Part shown: in pieces, positions 27,436-35,216 of the stretch
How positions within the stretch are numbered: position 1 is the first letter of the stretch
Layout of the letters: each line of letters begins with the position of its first letter
From: an uncultured Clostridia bacterium
GTDB taxonomy: Bacteria > Bacillota > Clostridia > Oscillospirales > CAG-272
Assembly (NCBI GenBank): GCA_946407735.1
Contig: CAMJPL010000002.1
Location: 96,659-160,658 of the forward strand
DNA length: 64,000 nt
Direction of reading: 5' to 3'
Program-made: the position numbers and the translations under genes
Notes under the pieces: model-generated
The model's database searches: none
The model's input: only the letters and a program-made list of their open reading frames with translations
What the model was told of the DNA's origin: nothing

Positions 27436-28149
27436 TCAGACGATCCGTTTTGCCAGCCCGAGCTCGTCGAGCATAAGGCTGAACATCACCCTGTGCCCCT
27501 CGTCGTTCGGGTGAAGTCCGTCGGCGAGAAGGCTGTCGACGCCGATACCCTTCATATCGCAGTATGATCTGAACGCCCGATAAAAGCTGATCATCGGGAA
27601 TCCCATCTCGGCTGAGGCCTTCATGTACATATCGTGGACGTCGTTCATATGGAAGATGCGCCAGTAATCCGGGCCGTCCTTCTCGTTTTCGGCGGACGCC
27701 GGTATGTTCGCGTTGAAGATTACGTTCCTTCCGGCGAACAGGTCGCTAAGCTTAAGTATATTCTGATAGAACGCCTTCATATGCTCGGATTTCGTGTGCT
27801 TCGGGCCGTTTGAAAAATACTGATGACGGTTGTTCGTGCCTATCGTGCAGATTATTATATCGTCGCTGTCGTCGACGAGCTCGCCGAAGCGCTCGATGAC
27901 GAACTCTATGTTCGTACCGGTGCAGGCGTTGTTCACTACCTCGCAGTCATACTGGCTCTGCATATAATCCCTGAACAGATTCGCCCAGCAGTATCCGTTA
28001 GGATTTCGCGCGAAGCCCTGCGTTATCGGCTCACCGTCCTGAGAAAAGCCGGTGCCGCCGACGCCGTGCGTTATGGAGTCGCCGAGCAGCTTTATTCTGA
28101 TCGTATGGTCGGGAAGGATAAGCTTTGAGATTACGCTTTTTACGTCCAT
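27436..28149 (-). CDS. SGNH/GDSL family hydrolase
   Basis: The 237-aa protein has the family blocks 'IKLLGDSITHGVGGTGF' (catalytic Ser in GDS), 'ICTIGTNNRHQYF' (Asn block) and 'LLADGLHPNDEGHRVMF' (Asp and His). It is expected to hydrolyse ester bonds, probably acetyl or acyl groups on sugars or lipids. The start is set at the second ATG (28149) because AGGAG then lies about 7 nt upstream, while the first ATG touches it. There is no signal peptide. It follows a URO-D-family gene by 68 bp on the same strand, a second case of a URO-D protein next to an esterase. Confidence 0.88.
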   Translation of the reverse strand: MDVKSVISKLILPDHTIRIKLLGDSITHGVGGTGFSQDGEPITQGFARNPNGYCWANLFRDYMQSQYDCEVVNNACTGTNIEFVIERFGELVDDSDDIIICTIGTNNRHQYFSNGPKHTKSEHMKAFYQNILKLSDLFAGRNVIFNANIPASAENEKDGPDYWRIFHMNDVHDMYMKASAEMGFPMISFYRAFRSYCDMKGIGVDSLLADGLHPNDEGHRVMFSLMLDELGLAKRIV

Positions 28150-28217
28150 AGTCATTCTCCTGTATTGATGAAAGCCGCCTGCTCACGCGGCGGCGTATGA
28201 AATGTCTTTGCGCCGGG

Positions 28218-29312
28218 TCATCTGTAATAGTCATACAGCGTCTGATACATCGCGAAAACGTTTTCCGCCGGGGTGTTGTCCTGGATCGCGTGAGTCGGCG
28301 CGAAGTGATAGCCGCCGTAAGGCTTCATCATGTCGAGCACTTCGACGCAGTTCTCTCTGATATCATCCTCCGTCCCGTACGCCAGAGGCCCCGCGGTCGA
28401 AATGCATCCGCGCATGTTGAGACGCCCTCCGAAATGTCCGAGCAGATAATCGGGGCTCATGTTCGCCGCCTCGGGCTGCAGGGTATCAACGCCCTTGACG
28501 CCGATCTCTATAAAGTCCTCATATGCCCATGAGGACGAGCCGCAGGTATGCACGAGCACCGGGAGGTCATACGATTTCGCGAGATCGCAGAAGGCCTTGT
28601 GGATCGGCTTTATCGTCTTCCTATACAGCTCAAGGCTTATCATCGGCGCTATCTGGGTGCCGAGATCCTCTCCGAGCCAGATGAAATCTATCTCGCCGCG
28701 GCAGGCTTCAAGAGTCCGCTCCATGATCTCAAGCGAGGACCTTGCTCTGCGCCTGATAAGATTCATCGGCGCCTCGTCATTCATGATCAGGTGACATAGC
28801 GTGTCCTCCATGCCCATAATCCGGCCGTTCGAGTTTATTATGTCCGGGACGCCGGGATTTCCGAGATAGAGAGCGTATTTCCCGTCATAAGACCTCGCGG
28901 CTGCCGCGGCGGCATCATAATCGAAGTCGTCGGGAGAAGGAACGGGATAGCTGTCGAACGCCTCGTCCGGCGCGTCCTTCAGCGGGAAGTCGCAGAAGTC
29001 CCAGTACCCGCCCGACTGATGCTCGACCCAGCGGGTAATGAAGCCCTCAAGCGGATCCCTGTGCCTTCCGGGAGGAGCGGTGAAAAGCTCGGGGCCCTTA
29101 TACGGAGCGCCTATCCCCCGGCAGTCGACGCCGAGGAGCTCATAGAACGTCTCACGGCTCTCGTTTTCGACGCCGAGAAGCTCCCTGAAACGCCTGTCGA
29201 TGCCCGCGTTCGCGTCATAGCCAATCGGCGCCCTGTCCGTCTTCTCGAAAGCGAACGTCGCCCTGACGCGCTGTCTTCCCGTCATCGTTTCATTCATCCT
29301 GCGAAGTTTCAT
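28218..29312 (-). CDS. URO-D family methyltransferase-like protein (paralogue 5)
   Basis: The 364-aa protein carries 'LPVLVHTCGSSSWAYEDFIE' with the His-x-Cys pair and ends '...GGYHFAPTHAIQDNTPAENV', lacking the third zinc Cys of MtaA. The N-terminus reads 'MTGRQRVRATFAFEKTDRAP' from residue 10, so the ATG at 29285 is an alternative start; 29312 has GGGGC upstream. A SigA promoter lies at 29403-29431, and the leader can form a 9-bp stem (29341-29349 with 29375-29383). The gene is followed by the SGNH hydrolase. The reaction is unknown. Confidence 0.8.
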   Translation of the reverse strand: MKLRRMNETMTGRQRVRATFAFEKTDRAPIGYDANAGIDRRFRELLGVENESRETFYELLGVDCRGIGAPYKGPELFTAPPGRHRDPLEGFITRWVEHQSGGYWDFCDFPLKDAPDEAFDSYPVPSPDDFDYDAAAAAARSYDGKYALYLGNPGVPDIINSNGRIMGMEDTLCHLIMNDEAPMNLIRRRARSSLEIMERTLEACRGEIDFIWLGEDLGTQIAPMISLELYRKTIKPIHKAFCDLAKSYDLPVLVHTCGSSSWAYEDFIEIGVKGVDTLQPEAANMSPDYLLGHFGGRLNMRGCISTAGPLAYGTEDDIRENCVEVLDMMKPYGGYHFAPTHAIQDNTPAENVFAMYQTLYDYYR

Positions 29313-29402
29313 AATAAACGCCCCGAAATCATCACAAACAGGCCGTCAGTAATATCTGCGGATAAAGCGCACATCTGACGGCCGATACGCATGTCTTGAA
29401 TC

Positions 29403-29431
29403 ATTATACACGATATCGGATGAAATATCAA
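29403..29431 (-). promoter_or_regulatory. SigA-type promoter for the URO-D/SGNH operon
   Basis: On the minus strand TTGATA (29431-29426) and TATAAT (29408-29403) are separated by exactly 17 bp. Transcription would begin near 29396, about 85 nt before the gene. Confidence 0.8.
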
Positions 29432-29491
29432 GTAGGAGGCGTGAAAAAAAGACATTTCGATTTGTTTTCGGGAGGGTGGCAAGCGTAAAAA

Positions 29492-29974
29492 AGATCCATT
29501 TCAGGAAAGATTACAGATGAATGGCGTGAAATGATTATATATATCAATGGAGTTACCGAAGCGAGAATAATTTACAAACCCAAAAGACATTACAGATATA
29601 CATTACTGGCTCAAAAGATGGGATGGAAGCATAAGATCTCTGAAAGAAATATCTCACATACCACATCATCATCTAACTAAGCAAACGGAAGCAAAAAAGA
29701 ATTACAGCGGCTCGGATCCGAAGAATTTGTCTTTGTTTGAGTGTACATTCAATCAGAAATAAATACAGCACAAGCTTATCAGAGAATTTCTCCAGTGACA
29801 TAATGGTAAATTAGAGCGCTCCCATTGAAAAGACAATAAATACATTTACACTACTCATAGTTTCTATTATTTCAAGTATTTCTCGAATCAATTGAAAATT
29901 CGTTATAATAAATACAAAACATTTTTATGAGCCATTTAGGCTGGATTTCTCCAAAACAGTTTCTAGTTAATTAA
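29492..29974 (+). pseudogene. Decayed DDE/integrase-type transposase remnant
   Basis: AT-rich sequence here reads, across several frames, as a broken transposase. Around 29510 it gives 'ITDEWREMIIYINGVTEARI'. In another frame from about 29575 it gives 'DITDIHYWLKRWDGSIRSLK' and a His-rich 'HIPHHH'. After a gap it gives 'HKLIREFLQ', a stop, 'HNGKLERSH', a stop and 'KDNKYIYTTHSFYYF', then a final frame 'LGWISPKQFLVN'. The last pieces match the C-terminus of integrase-core transposases, where 'HNGKVERSHRKDN' is common. The catalytic core is deleted, and frameshifts and stops are present. It is inactive. Confidence 0.72.
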
Positions 29975-30240
29975 TTGCAAAAGCTGTTAATATCGTTGAC
30001 AAACAAATATTTGATAAAAACAGATGGAATGAGTTCGATTATACGATCAAGAGTGATGACTGGTTGTATTATACTTATACTCTCGAAGATACTGTCGATT
30101 ATCCTTCATCGGAACACGGAGTTGAAACGATCAATCTGTCACATTATAATATACAAGCGGAAGTTAATATTCCTGTTGGCTAAGTTGAATGACATTCAGT
30201 TAGCATCAGAGAATGCAAAGGCTATCGCCCATGAATCTCA
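29975..30240 (+). other. AT-rich stretch with no supportable gene
   Basis: This sequence continues the low-GC island after the transposase remnant. A 95-codon TTG-started frame runs through it, but it has no ribosome binding site and no recognisable motif. I treat it as non-coding or decayed mobile DNA. Confidence 0.5.
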
Positions 30241-30327
30241 CAATACTTCGGCTTCACGCTGATCGCCCTCGCCGCCGCTTATCCGGCGGTCGGGATGATA
30301 AAGAGAAGACGGGAGCAGAACAGGTGA
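30241..30327 (+). pseudogene. C-terminal stub of a membrane- or wall-anchored surface protein
   Basis: High-GC coding character returns abruptly at about 30241. The frame reads 'YFGFTLIALAAAYPAVGMIK' and then 'RRREQNR' before TGA. A hydrophobic segment and a basic tail of this type end LPXTG surface proteins. The LPXTG motif and everything upstream are missing, replaced by the AT-rich transposase remnant. The insertion or a linked deletion therefore probably destroyed a surface-protein gene. Confidence 0.6.
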
Positions 30328-30354
30328 GCGGCATCCGAATAAACGCATAAAACG

Positions 30355-30394
30355 CTCCTCCCCGCGTCATGAAACTGACGCGGGGAGGAGTTTT
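30355..30394. terminator. Terminator between the surface-protein stub and the ZIP gene
   Basis: A perfect 15-bp stem pairs 30355-30369 with 30376-30390 around a 6-nt loop. TTTT follows on the plus strand and GCGTTTTATG on the minus strand. Confidence 0.85.
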
Positions 30395-30421
30395 CGTTAT
30401 TCATTGTTTTGTCGGCGATCC

Positions 30422-31216
30422 TTATCCGAGCGCAACGTCGAGAGCCATCATCACGCTGAATCCGGCGGCGAAGGCTATAACGCCGATATTTGAATGCTCT
30501 CCCGCCGATATCTCGGGGATCAGCTCCTCGACGACGACATACAGCATCGCTCCGGCGGCGAAGGAAAGCAGATACGGCATCGCCGGTACGATGAACCCGA
30601 CGAGCAGCACAGTCAGCGCGCCGAACAGCGGCTCGACAGCGCCTGACAGCATGCCGAGCAGAAACGATCCGGGCTTGCTCTTCCCTTCCGAATAAAGCGG
30701 CATCGAGATGATCGCGCCTTCCGGGAAGTTCTGGATCGCGATGCCGAGCGTCAGGGCGAGCGCTCCGCCGGCGGTGATATTCTCCGACGAGCTGAGAAGC
30801 CCGGCGTAAACGACGCCGACCGCCATCCCCTCCGGGATATTGTGAAGCGTCACGGCCAGCACCATCATCGTCGTCCTCGCCAGGCGGCTGCCGGGACCTT
30901 CCGTCTGATTCGCCGCTCTGTGCAGGTGCGGCACGACGTGGTCGAGCAGCAGCATGAAAAGTATGCCGATCCAGAAGCCGATGAACGCCGGGAGGAAGGC
31001 GAATCGTCCCATATCCCCGGACTGCTCTATCGCCGGCACGATCAGGCTCCATACCGACGCCGCGACCATGACCCCGGCCGCGAAGCCGGACAGCGCCCGC
31101 TGAACGCCGAGCTTAAGATCCTTTTTGAGGAAGAATACGCACGCTGCGCCTGCCACCGTCCCGATAAACGGGATCAGCAGGCCTGTTATCACCGTGATTA
31201 TTTCAGTCTGAACCAT
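30422..31216 (-). CDS. ZIP family metal ion transporter
   Basis: ZIP proteins carry divalent metals such as zinc, iron or manganese into the cytoplasm. The 264-aa protein has about eight membrane segments and the two metal-site helices 'LAVTLHNIPEGMAVGVV' and 'GIAIQNFPEGAIISMPLY', with 'VEPLFGAL' further on. A His-containing segment 'DHVVPHLHRA' lies before the first metal-site helix. GGAG lies about 8 nt before the ATG. Its start overlaps the end of the HMA-domain gene by 19 bp, so the two are translationally coupled. Confidence 0.92.
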   Translation of the reverse strand: MVQTEIITVITGLLIPFIGTVAGAACVFFLKKDLKLGVQRALSGFAAGVMVAASVWSLIVPAIEQSGDMGRFAFLPAFIGFWIGILFMLLLDHVVPHLHRAANQTEGPGSRLARTTMMVLAVTLHNIPEGMAVGVVYAGLLSSSENITAGGALALTLGIAIQNFPEGAIISMPLYSEGKSKPGSFLLGMLSGAVEPLFGALTVLLVGFIVPAMPYLLSFAAGAMLYVVVEELIPEISAGEHSNIGVIAFAAGFSVMMALDVALG

Positions 31217-31452
31217 CCCTTCTTCTCCTCCTCAGCCGATTCGCAGGATATAAAGGTATATCCCGTCGCGTCGATCGCTGTCTTCAGCGCCTCTGCATCG
31301 GCGGCGGACTCCGTAAGGAAGGAAGCCTCGCCCTTCGTATGAGAAGCGCGCACCTTTTTCGCCTGCGGCACCGCCCTGCGTATCGCGTCGCAGATATGAG
31401 CCTCGCACATGCCGCACATCATCCCGTCTATCTTAAGCGTGTTCTTTATCAT
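31198..31452 (-). CDS. Heavy-metal-associated (HMA) domain protein, CopZ-like
   Basis: The 84-aa protein is a single ferredoxin-like HMA domain with the metal motif 'IDGMMCGMCEAHICDAI' (Cys-x-x-Cys). Such proteins carry Cu(I) or Zn(II) in the cytoplasm. AAGGGAG precedes the ATG. The gene overlaps the ZIP transporter start by 19 bp. An HMA chaperone coupled to a ZIP importer, rather than to a P-type exporter, is unusual. Confidence 0.88.
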   Translation of the reverse strand: MIKNTLKIDGMMCGMCEAHICDAIRRAVPQAKKVRASHTKGEASFLTESAADAEALKTAIDATGYTFISCESAEEEKKGWFRLK

Positions 31453-31662
31453 ATGAATACTCCCTTATTCTGAGCCGTGTCAGGCTCCGGATTTGTATTA
31501 TGGGATTATTATATCATAAGATTATGAACGGAATGAGTTAGAAATAATTAACACAAGTGAACAGTTGAATCCGTATGCCGCGGCCGAAGACGGATGACTG
31601 CTGACTGCGCCGTTCACCGCCGATGATGATCCTCTACCCGCGCTCAAACCGGTTCCGCGCCG

Positions 31663-32778
31663 TCATGCCAGCTTCTCATAGGCAAGACTGATATACCGCT
31701 TCTGGAGCTTTTCGGCTTCGACGCAGATATCGTATCCGGCTTCGCGGACCAGGCCTTCCCCGGCGAAACGGTCAGATGCTCCGCAAAGCGAAATGACGCG
31801 CTTTGCCCATATTTCATCGCTGTCGTCAAGCGACAGACGGCACGACGATGGGGAGATCAGGACCTCGTCCGTGACTTCATCCGAGAAAACGCACGGGAGC
31901 CCCGCTGCCTGTGCTTCTATCCCGACTACCGGGAGACCTTCGAACAGCGAAGGCATGACGAAACAGTCCATCGCCTGGTACCACTCGGCGACATTCCCGG
32001 TCTGACCGGCGAAGAGAATCTTTTCATCAAGTCCCATCATCTTCGCCTTTGCCCGCACATCATCCTCAAGCTCGCCGGTACCGATCAGTACCAGACGCGA
32101 GTCAGGCCGCGCGCTCACTATACCACGGAAGATCTCAAGCAGTCTTTTGTGATTTTTCTGAATATTGAACCTTCCCACATGCCCGACAACAAGGCCGTCT
32201 CCGAGGCCGTGCCGGCGCCTCATTTCCTCCCTAAGAGAAGGCTGAAAGCGGAAACGGTCAAGATCGATAGCGTTGTGTATGATCACACCGCGCTCATTCC
32301 AGCGCTTTTCGCCGAAATAATAGATCCCCGCGTCTCTCCCGCATCCCCAGAATTCGGTGGCGGAACCGGGCAGAAGGCTCTTGCAGATCATTTTCAGCGG
32401 GTACTTGTAATCCCGGATTATACGGGTATTGTGAGCATGCGCGATCCTTACGCCGATCCCGGCCTTTCTCGCGCTGCTGAGAGCGTAATACGCCATCGCC
32501 TCATTGTGGCCGTGCACTATCTTCAGATCCGGCGTTTCGGATACTATCTGACGAACATATCGCTCATACTGCCGGTAATGCAGCGGATTAAGTCCGGGAC
32601 TGACAAACACCCTGCCGCCGAGTCGGCGTATCTCGTCGTCATACTCGCCGGGGACAGGCTTATTCGCGAGGAAATCAAACTGCAGAATCTCGCGGTCGAT
32701 ATGGCGGTAATAATTCATAAGCATGGTTTCTATGCCGGCTCTCGCCATATTGCTGACCGAATGCAGTACATGAATCAT
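31663..32778 (-). CDS. Glycosyltransferase family 4, EPS assembly
   Basis: The 371-aa enzyme has the GT-B layout: the N-terminal acceptor domain 'VLHSVSNMARAGIETMLMNYY' and the C-terminal donor domain with 'VVGHVGRFNIQKNHKRLLEI' and 'DCFVMPSLFEGLPVVGIEA'. The last is the family's E-x7-E-type donor site. The N-terminus resembles EpsF-type proteins of Bacillus. It adds a sugar to the lipid-linked repeat unit on the cytoplasmic face. AAGGA lies 9 nt upstream. It is the last gene of the EPS operon; no clear terminator was found after it. Confidence 0.88.
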   Translation of the reverse strand: MIHVLHSVSNMARAGIETMLMNYYRHIDREILQFDFLANKPVPGEYDDEIRRLGGRVFVSPGLNPLHYRQYERYVRQIVSETPDLKIVHGHNEAMAYYALSSARKAGIGVRIAHAHNTRIIRDYKYPLKMICKSLLPGSATEFWGCGRDAGIYYFGEKRWNERGVIIHNAIDLDRFRFQPSLREEMRRRHGLGDGLVVGHVGRFNIQKNHKRLLEIFRGIVSARPDSRLVLIGTGELEDDVRAKAKMMGLDEKILFAGQTGNVAEWYQAMDCFVMPSLFEGLPVVGIEAQAAGLPCVFSDEVTDEVLISPSSCRLSLDDSDEIWAKRVISLCGASDRFAGEGLVREAGYDICVEAEKLQKRYISLAYEKLA

Positions 32779-32833
32779 ATCAGTCCGTCCTTAACAAGTT
32801 TCAGATATACAGTATCAATCACAGATCTCGGCG

Positions 32834-33982
32834 TCAGTGCCTTTTCTTTCCTCGCTCGAGGACGCTTTCATAAACCTCGAGCGTCTGCTCCGTCGTCTTA
32901 TCCCAGCTGAAAAGGCTGAGCACCCGTTTTTCGGCCTTTTTCCCGTATTCGGCACACAGCTCGCCGCCCGCACAGAGCTTTGTCAGCATTTTATCGAGAT
33001 CGTCGGAGTCTCCCGCCTTGAACGAAAATCCGGCGTCTCCGGTGACATCGGTGCACTCGGGGATATCGCTCGTAAGACAGCAGCAGCCATAGCTCATGGC
33101 CTCCAGCAGGCTCAGAGGCATGCCTTCGAGCAGGCTCGGAAGTATGTAGATATACGCGTTGCTGTAAAGCTCCTCGAGCGCCTGTCCCTGAACGAAGCCG
33201 GTGAATATTATCCGCTCGTCACCGTCCGCCATCTCATGGAGCTTTTTCACATAAGCGCCGCTGTCGGATCCCCCGCCGGCGATAACGAGCTTCTTGTCCG
33301 TATCATTCTGCCGGTAAGCGCGGATGAGACAATCTATCCCCTTTTCGGGGACAAGCCTTCCGAGATATAACAGATAATCCCCGCCGCTAAGCCCGTATCT
33401 TTCGGAAATAAGCTCCGGGCGTCTCTTCTGGGTTTCAGAAGCGCCGTTATATATCAGCTTCGTCTCAAGCCCGTATGTGTCCCTGAAATAGCGGCGGACA
33501 TCCTCGCTCAGCACGATAACGGCATCGGCCCAGCGCGCGGCGCTCTTTTCTCCGGCGATGATCACGCTCTTCGCCAGCTTTCCCCATTTGCCCCGCCTGT
33601 GATCCAGCCCGTGGATGGTGACGACGACCTTTTTCCCGAACAGCTTCGGCAGCCAGCACATAACCGACGGCCCCTCGGCATGGAAATGGACTATATCGTA
33701 CCCGTAAAACACGGTGCATACCGACGCGGATATCGCCGCCGTGAAAGCGGCGAGTCCCCTGCGGTCAAGCGTAGGGACCCATTTTAACCGGATATTGCGG
33801 TATTCTTTCAGGGTCTGATCGGCCTCGGCGAATTCATCGCCGCCGATATGCCGTCCGCGGCGGTTATAGCAGGTGACTTCATGCCCCATGGCGGCCATCC
33901 GCGCGGCCAGCTCCTCCACGACGACCTCGATCCCGCCTTCCCGCGACGGGATCCTTTTATGGCCAAGCATGGCGATTTTCAT
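32834..33982 (-). CDS. Glycosyltransferase family 4, EPS assembly
   Basis: The 382-aa GT-B enzyme opens 'MKIAMLGHKRIPSREGGIEV', typical of the rhamnosyl- or glucosyltransferase subgroup that begins with 'HKRIPSREGGIE'. It has the donor-site segment 'YIYILPSLLEGMPLSLLEAM' and the glycine-rich 'LLYLGRLVPEKGIDCLI'. GGAGGAG precedes the ATG. It sits between the TagF-like and the last GT4 gene in the EPS operon. The sugar added is not known. Confidence 0.9.
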   Translation of the reverse strand: MKIAMLGHKRIPSREGGIEVVVEELAARMAAMGHEVTCYNRRGRHIGGDEFAEADQTLKEYRNIRLKWVPTLDRRGLAAFTAAISASVCTVFYGYDIVHFHAEGPSVMCWLPKLFGKKVVVTIHGLDHRRGKWGKLAKSVIIAGEKSAARWADAVIVLSEDVRRYFRDTYGLETKLIYNGASETQKRRPELISERYGLSGGDYLLYLGRLVPEKGIDCLIRAYRQNDTDKKLVIAGGGSDSGAYVKKLHEMADGDERIIFTGFVQGQALEELYSNAYIYILPSLLEGMPLSLLEAMSYGCCCLTSDIPECTDVTGDAGFSFKAGDSDDLDKMLTKLCAGGELCAEYGKKAEKRVLSLFSWDKTTEQTLEVYESVLERGKKRH

Positions 33983-34013
33983 TGCAGCATCTCCTCCGAA
34001 CGCGAAAAAAGCG

Positions 34014-35216
34014 TCACTGTCCGCCTTTTCCGAGCTTCAATATCTCCGCGTATGTGCGCTCGCAGCATCCGCCCTCACGACTGCCGAAGAAGCTTTCCGC
34101 ACGGCTTCGGTAAAGCTCCTCCGATTCAAACCCGTTGTCCGCCGCAGCGCATAGAGCCTTCATCAGCTCGTCATGCGTTCTTACTACGGGACCGAACCCG
34201 TCGCGCTCATATGAGAAATAACCCTGCTTGTAGTGATAGCGCCTGAACTCATCCTCGTCGAACTGATAATAGATGACAGGCTTGTTCATATACGCGGCAT
34301 CGAAGAATACGCTCGAATAATCGGTTATGAGGATCCGGCACCGTTTCAGCAGATCATGAACGTCATAATCCTCCCGGCGGGCAAGGATGATCCTGTCGGA
34401 CGGCGAGGTGAAGTGCCGCAGCTCGTCCTGAAGCTCGGCGTGGGGATAGAATATTAGCCTGAAATCGAGCCTGTCAAGAAGCTCGGACGTCTTCGGGTCG
34501 CTCAAAAGCGCCTGGAAGCTGCGATAAAACATCGTCTTCGGAAAATCATCCCCATGAGGATAAAACGCCCCCCGCCATGTCGGCATAACGAGGATCTCAC
34601 GAGTTTTTTCGCCATCCTCAACAAGACTGTCAAAGCGGCAGAGACCGAGGAAGCGGATCACTCCGTCGGGATGCCCGTATGTTTTTTTCAGATACTCAAA
34701 CTCAGGCAGGGCGCCGCTCACAAACATATCTACCCTAAGTTTCGGGTAGTGTAGCCATTCCATATCGTCCTTTATGATCCCGTGCTGGAGAAAGACCTGT
34801 TTTCCCTTCGCGCGGATGCCGATCTGGGCGAGATGATAGTAGATGACCATATCCGGAGCCACCGGCTGCACATGAGCGCTGACAAGATAATCGGCGGCGA
34901 GATACATCAGATGGTGCCTGAGACTCCGGAAGATGACAGTTTCGCCGAGCGCGGCGGCATTTCCGAAATCAGGACTGTCGCGGCTTATGACATATCTCGC
35001 GTTGATCTCTGGATGCTTCTCACGCAGATAACGGAAAAACCAGTAGCCGTTGTCACGGGCGTCGTTTCCCCGCTCCGAGACAAGCCAGAGGTTTCTGTAT
35101 CTCCCGCTCATTTTCCTGAGCAGCCTTGCCGGGATCCACAGAATGAAGAACAGCAGGATATGCCGGATATATGACGGCGCTTTCATCAGCTTTCTTATTT
35201 TATTGTCTCTGTCCAT
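34014..35216 (-). CDS. CDP-glycerol glycerophosphotransferase family protein (TagF-like)
   Basis: This family transfers glycerol phosphate or a related polyol phosphate from a CDP donor to a wall polymer. The 400-aa protein has 'WLVSERGNDARDNGYWFFRY', 'KQVFLQHGIIKDDMEWLHY' and 'CRILITDYSSVFFDAAYMNK', the last two being the conserved catalytic blocks. An N-terminal hydrophobic segment may hold it at the membrane. The gene begins inside the end of the polymerase gene (17-bp overlap). In this operon it may decorate the exopolysaccharide with a polyol phosphate, as in teichoic-acid-like capsules. Confidence 0.9.
   Translation of the reverse strand: MDRDNKIRKLMKAPSYIRHILLFFILWIPARLLRKMSGRYRNLWLVSERGNDARDNGYWFFRYLREKHPEINARYVISRDSPDFGNAAALGETVIFRSLRHHLMYLAADYLVSAHVQPVAPDMVIYYHLAQIGIRAKGKQVFLQHGIIKDDMEWLHYPKLRVDMFVSGALPEFEYLKKTYGHPDGVIRFLGLCRFDSLVEDGEKTREILVMPTWRGAFYPHGDDFPKTMFYRSFQALLSDPKTSELLDRLDFRLIFYPHAELQDELRHFTSPSDRIILARREDYDVHDLLKRCRILITDYSSVFFDAAYMNKPVIYYQFDEDEFRRYHYKQGYFSYERDGFGPVVRTHDELMKALCAAADNGFESEELYRSRAESFFGSREGGCCERTYAEILKLGKGGQ

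Noticed and set aside
1150..29350. Shared 15-mer ACTGACGGCCTGTTT near 1145-1160 and, reversed, near 29335-29350
   Set aside because: Two short copies in opposite orientation relative to the genes are not enough to call a repeated regulatory element.
29975..30262. 95-codon plus-strand frame after the transposase remnant
   Set aside because: It starts with TTG, has no ribosome binding site and crosses the composition break at about 30241; not supported as a gene.
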